From the NCBI RefSeq assembly GCF_002939985.1, contig NZ_MDFM01000037.1, forward strand, positions 1-41,418: a stretch of 41,418 nucleotides of DNA, read 5' to 3'. A program made the position numbers and the translations under genes. The stretch is from Xanthomonas hortorum pv. cynarae. Its GTDB lineage: Bacteria > Pseudomonadota > Gammaproteobacteria > Xanthomonadales > Xanthomonadaceae. Shown here piece by piece: positions 27,004 through 34,332 of the stretch. The notes under the pieces were generated by a model. The model was not told where the DNA came from and did not search any database. It saw only the letters and a list, made by a program, of their open reading frames with translations. How positions within the stretch are numbered: position 1 is the stretch's first letter; each line of letters starts with the position of its first letter.

Positions 27004-28332
27004 ATGCGCACGTCCAAGACGATGATCATTGGCCTGCATCTGGGCAATGGGTACGGGTCCCAACCAGGGGCCTGGCGCATGCCGTGGGTCGACCCGACCA
27101 ACTACATCAGCTTCGATGCCCGCGTGCGCCAGGCGCAAGCCGCCGAGCGGGGGAAATTCCAGTTCATCTTCCTGCCGGATGGCCCGAGTGCCGTTGCCGA
27201 TATCGACAACGAAGCGCCGCACTTCAATCTGGACGTGATGATGACCCTGGCTGCGGTGGCGCGCGGCACCGAGCGTATCGGTCTGGTGGCCACCGGCTCA
27301 ACGACGTTCAACGAACCGTTCAATCTTGCACGGCAATTCAAGGCGCTGGACATCATGAGTCATGGGCGTGCCGGCTGGAACGCGGTGACCTCCAGTGGCG
27401 AGGATGTCGCTGCGAACTACGGGCGAACACTTCCATCCAGCGCTGAGCGTTACGCACGCGCGCACGAGGTCGTGCAACTGGTGCAGGCCTTGTGGGGCAG
27501 TTGGGGAAAGGACGCCTGGCTGCACGACCAGGCCGCTGGGCGGTTTGCCGACGCCGCGCAAATTGCGCCGATCAACCTGCAGGGCAAGTTCGTCGGGTCC
27601 CGTGGGCCGTTGTATATCCCACCCTCCGAGCAGGGACAGCCGGTGATCTTCCATGCGGGCGGCGGCCCGAACGCGCTGAAGCTGGCCGGACGCTATGCCA
27701 GTGCCGTGATCGGTGCCAGTTTCAGTATCGAAGACGCTCGGGCGCAGCGTGCGGCGTTCCGTCATGCCGCCGAGCAGGCCGGCCGCGATCCGGACGAGAT
27801 CAAGTTCATTCCAGGGCTGATGACGACAATTGCGCCGGATCGCCGCGCGGCATTGGATCGCCGGATCGCACTGACCGCGCAGACGTTTCCTCAGCGGCTG
27901 GGTTACCTGCAACAGATGCTCGGGGTGCGTCTGGATCCCACTGCGCTCGACCGGCCGCTGTCGCCGGCGCAACTGGCTGCGGCACGCCCGTCATCGCAGG
28001 ATCCTCGCTCGCCAAAGGCGTTGCAGATCGCGCGTGAGGGCTGGAGCCTGCGCGACATTCTGGCGCATGGCGTCATCGATTATCACCCGGTGATTGTGGG
28101 CCCGGCGGTCGAGGCGGCCGATCACATGCAGGCCTGGTTCGAGGCAGATGCGGCCGATGGCTTCTGGATTTCGCCGGATATCAACGACGACGGCATCGAC
28201 GCCTTTGTCGATGGCGTCGTCCCGATCCTGCAAGCGCGCGGTCTGTTTCATCGCGATTACCGGGGCCGCACGCTTCGCGACCATCTGGGCGCATCTGCCC
28301 AGTACGGCCGCGATCCACGCATCACTGCTTGA
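27004..28332 (+). CDS. FMN-dependent monooxygenase (NtaA/SnaA/DszA family)
   Basis: A 442-residue luciferase-like TIM-barrel enzyme that would use reduced FMN and oxygen on an unknown substrate. ATG 27004 is preceded by GGGTGAGAAACGC. Family blocks visible: FIFLPDGPSAVADI and EAPHFNLDVMMTLAAVARGT, which point to the active face; LARQFKALDIMSHGRAGWNAVTSS, highly typical of the NtaA/DszA group; GPLYIPPSEQGQPVIFHAGG; and GVIDYHPVIVGPAVEAADHM. Relatives desulfurise dibenzothiophene or oxidise NTA, but substrate cannot be predicted. Reduced flavin must come from a separate reductase; the next gene is a Rossmann protein 38 bases downstream and could be cotranscribed. Confidence 0.9.
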   Translation: MRTSKTMIIGLHLGNGYGSQPGAWRMPWVDPTNYISFDARVRQAQAAERGKFQFIFLPDGPSAVADIDNEAPHFNLDVMMTLAAVARGTERIGLVATGSTTFNEPFNLARQFKALDIMSHGRAGWNAVTSSGEDVAANYGRTLPSSAERYARAHEVVQLVQALWGSWGKDAWLHDQAAGRFADAAQIAPINLQGKFVGSRGPLYIPPSEQGQPVIFHAGGGPNALKLAGRYASAVIGASFSIEDARAQRAAFRHAAEQAGRDPDEIKFIPGLMTTIAPDRRAALDRRIALTAQTFPQRLGYLQQMLGVRLDPTALDRPLSPAQLAAARPSSQDPRSPKALQIAREGWSLRDILAHGVIDYHPVIVGPAVEAADHMQAWFEADAADGFWISPDINDDGIDAFVDGVVPILQARGLFHRDYRGRTLRDHLGASAQYGRDPRITA

Positions 28333-28370
28333 GCAACAAAACCCCATCTATTTTTTTGAATGGAGCGAAC

Positions 28371-29111
28371 ATGAAAATCGGCATCATTGGCGCAGGCAAC
28401 ATCGGTGGCACGTTGGCGCGCAAATTCGTAGCAGCAGGGCACATCGTCAAACTGGCTGGATCCAAAGGCCCCGACAGCATTCGCGAATTGGCCGAAAAGA
28501 TCGGCGCCGAGCCTGTCACCGCTGCAGCGGCGGTCGAGGACGTGGAGGTGATCGTGTTGTCGATCCCGTTTGTCAAGATTCCCGAGGTTGCCGGCCTGTT
28601 CTCCACCGTGCCTGCGGAGGTGGTGGTGATCGATACGTCGAACTACTACCCGCAGCTTGGCACCCGGATCCCGGAAGTCGAGGACGGCAAGCTGGAAAGC
28701 GTCTGGTCGAGCGAGCAACTCGGCCGGCCCATCATCAAGGCGTTCAATGCCGTGCTCGCCAAGACGCTGGCCGAGCGCGGCAAGCCGGCAGGCACGGAGA
28801 ACCGGATTGCCATCCCGGTGGCGGGCGACAGCCTGGCCGGCAAGGCGATCGCGCAGCAGCTGCTGGACGATGCCGGGTTCGACTCGGTCGATGCGGGGAA
28901 TCTCGCAGATTCATGGCGGCTGCAGCCCGGCACGCCTGCGTATTGCACCGAGCTTTCGGTTGCCGCATTGGCGTCAGCGCTCAAGGCTGCGGTAAAAGGC
29001 GATGCACCGCGTCATCGCGACGCCTTGATGGCGAAGTTCTTCGGCGGCGACGCACCGCCAAGTCATGAGACGATCGTTGCGCGCAATCGCGCAGTGAGTG
29101 CGGCGCGCTGA
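28371..29111 (+). CDS. NADP-dependent Rossmann oxidoreductase (F420-reductase-like)
   Basis: A 246-residue soluble enzyme whose N-terminus MKIGIIGAGNIGGTLARKF is a dinucleotide-binding GxGxxG loop. It continues with LAGSKGPDSI (typical NADP phosphate recognition by Ser/Lys), VLSIPFVKIPEV and VVIDTSNYYPQ. The C-terminal half is a helical domain with GRPIIKAFNAVLAKTLAE. This is the layout of NADPH-dependent F420 reductase-like and related proteins found as stand-alone enzymes in Proteobacteria that lack F420. No clear Shine-Dalgarno is seen; TGGAGCGAAC precedes ATG 28371 by 1-10 bases and may serve. It follows the monooxygenase in the same direction with a 38-base gap. Natural substrate unknown. 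Confidence 0.82.
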   Translation: MKIGIIGAGNIGGTLARKFVAAGHIVKLAGSKGPDSIRELAEKIGAEPVTAAAAVEDVEVIVLSIPFVKIPEVAGLFSTVPAEVVVIDTSNYYPQLGTRIPEVEDGKLESVWSSEQLGRPIIKAFNAVLAKTLAERGKPAGTENRIAIPVAGDSLAGKAIAQQLLDDAGFDSVDAGNLADSWRLQPGTPAYCTELSVAALASALKAAVKGDAPRHRDALMAKFFGGDAPPSHETIVARNRAVSAAR

Positions 29112-29170
29112 CTCCGATGCGCAGAAGCGGTATCTGCGTCCCAGGCTCACGTTAGAGTTGATGAGCCACT

Positions 29171-29204
29171 GTCGTCAGCACAGCGGGAGCGCGGTGCTGA
29201 CGAC
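29171..29204. terminator. Bidirectional terminator between reductase and SDR genes
   Basis: A perfect 11-bp stem GTCGTCAGCAC / GTGCTGACGAC with a 12-nt loop lies between the convergent genes ending at 29111 and 29225. There is no T-run. Confidence 0.65.
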
Positions 29205-29224
29205 TCGACCGTTCTGCCACCGTC

Positions 29225-29974
29225 TTAAAACGTGACCGCAGAAAGCATTCCCAGCATCTCGTCGTAGCTGCCGTTGGCGGCAGCATCGCGAAGGAATTTG
29301 GCACGTTCCACGACGATTTCCTTCGGTGTGGGTTCTGCATGCAAAAGCGCCAGTGCTTCGTCGAGGAATTCGTCCAGGGGCATGGCGTGCTCGTCGTTGC
29401 CTTGGCCATACAACTTGGTGCGAACGCCCGGCGGTACCAGCTCGATGACTTGCACGTTGCTGTCGGCCAGTTGCACCCGCAAGCCTTCGGTGAAGGAGTG
29501 CACGGCGGCCTTGCTGGCGCTGTAGCTCATCGCGGCCGGGAACGGCACAAAGCCCAATGCGGAACTGACGTTGATGATGACGCTGTCAGTGTTGCCGGCA
29601 AGTTGCGGCAAGAATGCATAGGTCATGCGGATGGTGCCGAGCAGGTTGATGGCGATCGCCTCTTCGGCGGCCTTCAAGGAGTCTGGCTTGAACACGTTCT
29701 CGCTCGGCATGATGCCGGCATTGTTGATCACGACATTCAAGCCGGGATAGCGCTCGGCCGCCACGCGGCTTGCCCGGACCACAGAGTCGGCGTCTGCGAC
29801 ATCGATTTCGAGTGCGTCAAGGCCCGGATGCTCGGCGGTGATCTGATCCAGCAGCGGCTTCTTTCGTCCGGAAACGATGACCCTGTTGCCAGCCTGCTGG
29901 AGCCGGAGCGCCAGCCCAAGTCCGATGCCGGAGGTCGAGCCGGTGATGAGGATGGTATTGCCGCTGTTCTTCAC
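29225..29974 (-). CDS. Short-chain dehydrogenase/reductase (DltE-like classical SDR)
   Basis: A 249-residue NAD(P)-dependent oxidoreductase. The start is GTG 29974, with AGGAG 8 bases upstream. Cofactor motif TGSTSGIG is at 11-18 and the structural NNAG at 84-87. The catalytic group is Ser137/138, Tyr151 and Lys155 (YSASK). The text YAFLPQLAGN, LGFVPFPAAMSYSASKAAV and VQVIELVPPGVRTKL is typical of the DltE/YjgI-type subgroup. Substrate unknown. The gene is divergent from a TetR gene, with two palindromes in the 112-base gap, so it is almost certainly the target of that regulator. Confidence 0.9.
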   Translation of the reverse strand: MKNSGNTILITGSTSGIGLGLALRLQQAGNRVIVSGRKKPLLDQITAEHPGLDALEIDVADADSVVRASRVAAERYPGLNVVINNAGIMPSENVFKPDSLKAAEEAIAINLLGTIRMTYAFLPQLAGNTDSVIINVSSALGFVPFPAAMSYSASKAAVHSFTEGLRVQLADSNVQVIELVPPGVRTKLYGQGNDEHAMPLDEFLDEALALLHAEPTPKEIVVERAKFLRDAAANGSYDEMLGMLSAVTF

Positions 29975-30011
29975 GGATGTCTCCTGGTTGCGGAAAGGGG
30001 TAAAATCAAAA

Positions 30012-30055
30012 CGGACAGTCATCCGCTTCCCAAAACATTGGCGGACAATTGTCCG
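30012..30055. promoter_or_regulatory. Tandem palindromic operator between SDR and TetR genes
   Basis: CGGACAATTGTCCG (30042-30055) is a perfect 14-bp palindrome. An imperfect copy, CGGACAGTCATCCG (30012-30025), lies exactly 30 bases to the left, about three helical turns. Both sit in the 112-base gap between the divergent starts (29974 and 30087), the usual place for a self-regulating TetR operator. Confidence 0.75.
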
Positions 30056-30086
30056 TTTGTCAACGAGTTCATTAAAGGGTTGGGGT

Positions 30087-30665
30087 GTGGAGAAGCTAAA
30101 GCGATCTGATGCAGTGCAGAACCGGGAGCGCCTGCTGTCCGTCGCGCTTGCGGAATTGGTGCGCTCTGCCGATGTTCCACTGAGCGCAATTGCCAAGAAG
30201 GCGGGTGTCGGGCAGGGGACTTTCTACCGGCACTTCCCGACCCGGGAGGCCTTGGTGATCGAGGTCTATCGCCACGAAATGCTGCAGGTCACCGGTGTAG
30301 CCGAGCAACTGCTGAAGACGCTCCCGCCGGAGCAAGCGCTCCGCGAATGGATGAACCGCCTGGCCGAATACGCCATCACCAAGGCGGGTCTGGCGGATGC
30401 ACTGCGGACAGTTGCCAACGCGAAAGAATGCGCGGGCAACGCAGGCTATGCGCCCGTGATCGCTGCCGCGCAACTGCTGCTCGATGCCAATGAGAAGGCC
30501 GGGACGATCCGTCCGGGGATCACCACAGACAAGTTCTTCCTGGCCATTGCGGGGATCTGGCAGATAGACGCCACCGAGAACTGGCAGCCCCGCCTGACCT
30601 GGCTGATGGAGACGGTCATGGAGGGGTTGTGCGCGGGAGCGCCGGGCCGGCCCGCAAGCGGATAA
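30087..30665 (+). CDS. TetR-family transcriptional regulator
   Basis: A 192-residue regulator starting at GTG 30087 (encoding M-EKLKRSDAVQNRE), with AAAGGG about 8 bases upstream. The N-terminal helix-turn-helix is clear: LLSVALAELVRSADVPLSAI, AKKAGVGQGTFYRHFPTREA (residues about 17-60). The C-terminal domain GIRPG-like segment and WQIDATENW are seen, but the ligand is unknown. It is divergent from the SDR gene and probably represses both through the two palindromes at 30012-30055. It ends 43 bases from the convergent lysR end, and no good terminator separates them. Confidence 0.88.
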   Translation: MEKLKRSDAVQNRERLLSVALAELVRSADVPLSAIAKKAGVGQGTFYRHFPTREALVIEVYRHEMLQVTGVAEQLLKTLPPEQALREWMNRLAEYAITKAGLADALRTVANAKECAGNAGYAPVIAAAQLLLDANEKAGTIRPGITTDKFFLAIAGIWQIDATENWQPRLTWLMETVMEGLCAGAPGRPASG

Positions 30666-30708
30666 CGGCGTTAGGCTTGCAGCCTGGAAACGTGCAGCGC
30701 CACGTGTG

Positions 30709-31626
30709 TTAGTGCTCCAACTTGCCCTGCTTGAGCTTTTGCCACATGTCTTCGGCTTGCTGGGACAAGCTGCCGATGTGCCGTATCAGACAGATCTCCA
30801 TGCTGATATCCCACTGCGTGTGTCCGGGCGCTGCATGGACGAGCCGCCCCTTGGCGATCTCCTCTTCCACCAGCGTGCGCGGCAGCCAGGCCACCCCGCC
30901 ACCGGAGCGGCACATGGCCAGCAAGGTCGCGGCAAGATCGGAGGTGAGTGCAGGCGTTAGACGTGCTTCCACGTCCTTGAACGCCGGATGCCCGGCGATG
31001 ATGCGGCCCAGCCCGGAATCTGCGCTGTAAGACAGCAAGGGCATTGTATCGGTGGAATCGAGCGACCAGCGTGGGTGGCCGTCGCCATTTTCCTTCGGTG
31101 CACTGAAGGGTTGCAGCACATCGCTGCCCACCACAACTCGCTCGAAGTGTTCGGGATTCAGCCCAAGCGGCATGCGCGGATGATGGTGGCACAGCAGGAA
31201 TTGCGCTGCCCCTTGCAGCATCAGTTTTTCGCACGCCCTGAGCGTGTCGGAGACCAGCTGAAACGCGCCGATGCCGGTGTTCGATTCGATGCGTCTTACA
31301 AAGGCCGGAAAGAAGGTGAAGGAGAGAACATGTGTGGCAAGGAATGCCAACGCAGGCCGCTGTTGTCCCGCGACCTCAAGCGCTTCCTGCCGCGCGGCGT
31401 AAATCGCCGCGGCCAATCCGGATGCTTTGCGAACGAAGGCTTCTCCAGCCGGTGTCATCAGCACCTCTTTGCGCGAACGCGTAAACAGCGGCGTGCCCAA
31501 CCATTCTTCGAGGGAATGAATACGCCGACTGAAGGCCGGCTGGGTGACGAAGCGACGCTGTGCCGCGCGCGAAAAATTGAGGATGTCAGCCAACGCCAGG
31601 CAGTCTTCGAGCCATGTCAGTTCCAT
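30709..31626 (-). CDS. LysR-family transcriptional regulator of the tartrate cassette
   Basis: A 305-residue LysR protein. The winged helix is at residues 1-60 (MELTWLEDCLALADILNFSR, TQPAFSRRIHSLEEWLGTPL), followed by a linker helix and the effector domain with LLSYSADSGLGRIIAG and AMCRSGGGVAWLPRTLVEEE. It is divergent from the DctA-family transporter and D-tartrate dehydratase genes, the classic arrangement for a LysR activator using a pathway substrate. The inducer is therefore probably tartrate or a related dicarboxylate, which is inference from context. The 154-base gap contains a T-N11-A site. Confidence 0.88.
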   Translation of the reverse strand: MELTWLEDCLALADILNFSRAAQRRFVTQPAFSRRIHSLEEWLGTPLFTRSRKEVLMTPAGEAFVRKASGLAAAIYAARQEALEVAGQQRPALAFLATHVLSFTFFPAFVRRIESNTGIGAFQLVSDTLRACEKLMLQGAAQFLLCHHHPRMPLGLNPEHFERVVVGSDVLQPFSAPKENGDGHPRWSLDSTDTMPLLSYSADSGLGRIIAGHPAFKDVEARLTPALTSDLAATLLAMCRSGGGVAWLPRTLVEEEIAKGRLVHAAPGHTQWDISMEICLIRHIGSLSQQAEDMWQKLKQGKLEH

Positions 31627-31637
31627 GATGCCGATTG

Positions 31638-31650
31638 TGCATCAAGCGCA
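31638..31650. promoter_or_regulatory. Candidate LysR box upstream of the transporter gene
   Basis: TGCATCAAGCGCA fits T-N11-A with partial dyad symmetry (TGTGC-N5-GCGCA when one base is added at each side). It lies 12 bases from the lysR start, the position expected for autoregulation. Confidence 0.35.
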
Positions 31651-31780
31651 TAAAAAAGGCATTGGCAGCGCTTGGGGAGTGCCCCTTACGCTCTGACTCG
31701 AGCTTGCAACGCCTCGACACGCAGGTCGTCCAGCAAGCGGCAAATCCGGTGAATTCGCATGTCGACGGGAGCGGGCGATC

Positions 31781-33097
31781 ATGCAGAAAAGAAGTGGCAT
31801 GAGAGGGGTGTTGAGCCAACTCTATGTGCAGGTCTTGATCGCCATCGTCATTGGTGGCCTGGTGGGCTATGTCTGGCCGCACCTGGGCGTGGTCATGCAA
31901 CCTGTTGCAGAGGGTTTCATCAAGCTGATCAAGATGCTGTTGGCACCTATCATCTTTGGAACGGTCGTGGTCGGGATCGCCAAGATGGGAAGTGTCAGAG
32001 AGGTCGGAAAAACCGGCATCAAGGCGCTGATTTATTTCGAGGTCGTCTCGACACTGGCGCTGGCGATCGGTCTTGTCGTGGTGAACATCATCCGGCCGGG
32101 CGATGGCATGAACATCGATGCCGCCTCGATCGACAGCAGCGCGATTGGCCAGTATGTGGATCGTGCAAAAGACGACGCGGGCATGGTGGATTTTGTGTTG
32201 AACATCATTCCCACCACGTTGGTGGATGCCTTTGCCAAGGGCAACATGCTGCAGGTCATTCTGGTGTCGGTGCTGTTTGCAGTAGGGCTGTTGCAGCTGG
32301 GCGAGCGTGGCAAGCCGCTGGTCGATCTCATCGATAACGGGCTGCAGGCGCTGTTCAAGATGATCAACATGGTGATGCGGCTCGCGCCGCTGGGTGCCGG
32401 GGCAGGCATCGCTTTCACGATCGGCAAGTATGGCCTGGCCACCCTGTGGTCGCTTGGGCATTTGATGTTGGCCGTCTACGTGACCTCGGCACTGTTCGTT
32501 TTCGTGGTGCTGGGAGCGATTGCACGGTGGACCGGCTTTCCGCTGCTGCGCCTTCTCCGCTTCATCAAGGACGAACTGCTTGTCACGTTCGGAACCTGTT
32601 CGACCGAAGCCGTTCTGCCGCGCATGATGATGAAGCTCGAACTTGCCGGCGTGCGCAAATCGACGGTTGGCCTGGTTCTGCCCACTGGATACACCTTCAA
32701 TGCGGATGGCACCTGTATCTATCTGACCATGGCGGCCATTTTCGTCGCGCAAGCGACCAATACACCGCTGCCGGTCTATCAACAAATCGCACTGCTTGGG
32801 GTGTTGCTACTGACCTCGAAGGGATCCGCTGGTGTCGCTGGCGCGGGTTTTGTCGCGTTGGCCGCAACGCTTTCCACCATCGACACGGTGCCTGTTGCAG
32901 GGCTGGTGCTTCTGCTGGGCGTCGATCGCTTCATGAATGAGGCCAGGGCGGTGGTCAATCTGATCGGCAACAGTGTTGCCACGCTTGCGATCGCCAAGTG
33001 GGATGGCGCGCTGGATATCTCCAAGACCCGGGAAATCATTCGTCGTCAACAGGCGGGCGAGCCAATGCCTGTCGCGGCCTCTTCAACCGATCCATAA
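31781..33097 (+). CDS. DctA-family dicarboxylate/cation symporter, likely tartrate importer
   Basis: A 438-residue inner-membrane carrier with 8 helices and two re-entrant loops as in DctA/GltP. Family signatures: LYVQVLIAIVIGGLVGYVWP at the N-terminus, FIKLIKMLLAPIIFGTVVVG, the serine/threonine loop TFGTCSTEAVLPRMM (HP1), PTGYTFNADGTCIYLTMA (TM7, with the NxD-like cation site) and LLTSKGSAGVAGAGFVALAA (HP2). DctA normally takes succinate, malate or fumarate with protons. The tarD gene starts 28 bases downstream and the LysR gene is divergent, so D-tartrate is the likely substrate here. ATG 31781 with GGGAGCGGGC upstream is favoured; MRGVLSQ at 31799 is the alternative. Confidence 0.92.
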   Translation: MQKRSGMRGVLSQLYVQVLIAIVIGGLVGYVWPHLGVVMQPVAEGFIKLIKMLLAPIIFGTVVVGIAKMGSVREVGKTGIKALIYFEVVSTLALAIGLVVVNIIRPGDGMNIDAASIDSSAIGQYVDRAKDDAGMVDFVLNIIPTTLVDAFAKGNMLQVILVSVLFAVGLLQLGERGKPLVDLIDNGLQALFKMINMVMRLAPLGAGAGIAFTIGKYGLATLWSLGHLMLAVYVTSALFVFVVLGAIARWTGFPLLRLLRFIKDELLVTFGTCSTEAVLPRMMMKLELAGVRKSTVGLVLPTGYTFNADGTCIYLTMAAIFVAQATNTPLPVYQQIALLGVLLLTSKGSAGVAGAGFVALAATLSTIDTVPVAGLVLLLGVDRFMNEARAVVNLIGNSVATLAIAKWDGALDISKTREIIRRQQAGEPMPVAASSTDP

Positions 33098-33125
33098 CTC
33101 ACTACACCTCGCGGGAGACTACCCA

Positions 33126-34289
33126 ATGCGTATCATCGATGTCGTCGAAATCACCAAGCCGATTTCCTCGCCGATCCGTAACGCCTACATCGACTTTTCC
33201 AAGATGACCGCCAGTCTGGTAGCGGTGGTCACCGATCAGGTGCGCGACGGCCGTCGGGTCGTCGGCTACGGCTTCAACTCCAATGGGCGCTATGGACAGG
33301 GCGGACTGATACGCGAGCGGTTTCGCGATCGCATTCTGGAAGCCGAGAGCGCTGCGTTGTGCAACGACGCCGGCGACAATCTGGATCCTTCCAGGGTCTG
33401 GACGGCGATGATGTCCAACGAGAAGCCGGGCGGTCATGGCGAGCGCTCCGTGGCGGTGGGCACGCTGGATATGGCGATCTGGGATGCCACCGCCAAGATT
33501 GCCGGCATGCCGCTGTTTCGTTATCTGGCGCAGATGAAAGGCCGGCAAGCCAATCCGCGCGTCTTTGTCTATGCAGCCGGTGGCTACTATTACCCTGGCA
33601 AGGACAACAGCGCCCTGCGCAAAGAGATGCGTGGCTATCTGGATCGCGGTTACAACGTGGTCAAGATGAAAATCGGTGGCGCCTCCATCGACGAGGACCG
33701 CGGCCGGATCGAGTCGGTGCTTGAGGAAATTGGCGGCCAGGCGCGTCTGGCGGTCGATGCGAACGGCCGCTTCGATCTGGAGACCGGCATCGCCTATGCC
33801 AAGATGCTGCGCGACTACCCGCTGTTCTGGTACGAAGAAGTCGGTGATCCGCTCGACTATGCGCTACAAGCCAGCCTGAGCGAATTTTATCCAGGGCCGA
33901 TGGCCACAGGCGAAAACCTGTTCTCCCACCAGGATGCACGCAACTTGCTGCGCTACGGCGGCATGCGCCCGGATCGCGACTATCTGCAGTTCGACTGCGC
34001 GCTGTCGTACGGCCTGGTGGAATATCTCCGCACGCTGGAGGTGCTCGAGCAGTTCGGTTGGTCGCCCGCGCGTTGCATCCCGCACGGTGGTCATCAGATG
34101 TCGCTCAACATTGCTGCAGGGTTGGGCTTGGGTGGCAACGAGAGTTATCCGGATCTGTTTCAGCCGTATGGCGGGTTTCCGGATGGCGTAAAAGTTCAAG
34201 ACGGGCACATCGTGATGCCGGAATTGCCGGGCATCGGTTTCGAGGGCAAGTCCGACCTGATCAAGGTCATGCGCGAGCTCGCCGAGTAA
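33126..34289 (+). CDS. tarD: D-tartrate dehydratase (enolase superfamily)
   Basis: Dehydrates D-tartrate to oxaloacetate. The 387-residue protein is strikingly close to the characterised Bradyrhizobium D-tartrate dehydratase as I remember it: ITKPISSPIRNAYIDF, GYGFNSNGRYGQGGLIRERF, NEKPGGHGERSVAVGT and LFWYEEVGDPLDYALQ. Functional residues line up with a constant offset of two: the KxK motif Lys180/Lys182 (VVKMKIGG), Mg ligands Asp211, Glu237 and Glu263, and the catalytic His320 in IPHGGH. The capping domain is at 1-125. ATG 33126 follows the transporter stop by 28 bases and GGGAGA lies 12-17 bases upstream. With the carrier and LysR gene this makes a self-contained tartrate cassette. Confidence 0.93.
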   Translation: MRIIDVVEITKPISSPIRNAYIDFSKMTASLVAVVTDQVRDGRRVVGYGFNSNGRYGQGGLIRERFRDRILEAESAALCNDAGDNLDPSRVWTAMMSNEKPGGHGERSVAVGTLDMAIWDATAKIAGMPLFRYLAQMKGRQANPRVFVYAAGGYYYPGKDNSALRKEMRGYLDRGYNVVKMKIGGASIDEDRGRIESVLEEIGGQARLAVDANGRFDLETGIAYAKMLRDYPLFWYEEVGDPLDYALQASLSEFYPGPMATGENLFSHQDARNLLRYGGMRPDRDYLQFDCALSYGLVEYLRTLEVLEQFGWSPARCIPHGGHQMSLNIAAGLGLGGNESYPDLFQPYGGFPDGVKVQDGHIVMPELPGIGFEGKSDLIKVMRELAE

Positions 34290-34302
34290 GGACTGAGCCA
34301 GC

Positions 34303-34327
34303 CTCGCCCCGTGACCCACGGGGCGAG
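34303..34327. terminator. Bidirectional terminator between tarD and the GH2 gene
   Basis: A perfect 11-bp stem, CTCGCCCCGTG / CACGGGGCGAG, with a 3-nt loop fills the 43-base gap between the convergent genes. No T-run follows, but the position and stability support termination on both strands. Confidence 0.8.
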
Positions 34328-34332
34328 TTGAG

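Noticed and set aside
30709..34289. The enolase-superfamily gene as a mandelate racemase or gluconate dehydratase
   Set aside because: The long identical-looking blocks with D-tartrate dehydratase and the single Lys/His arrangement fit tartrate far better.
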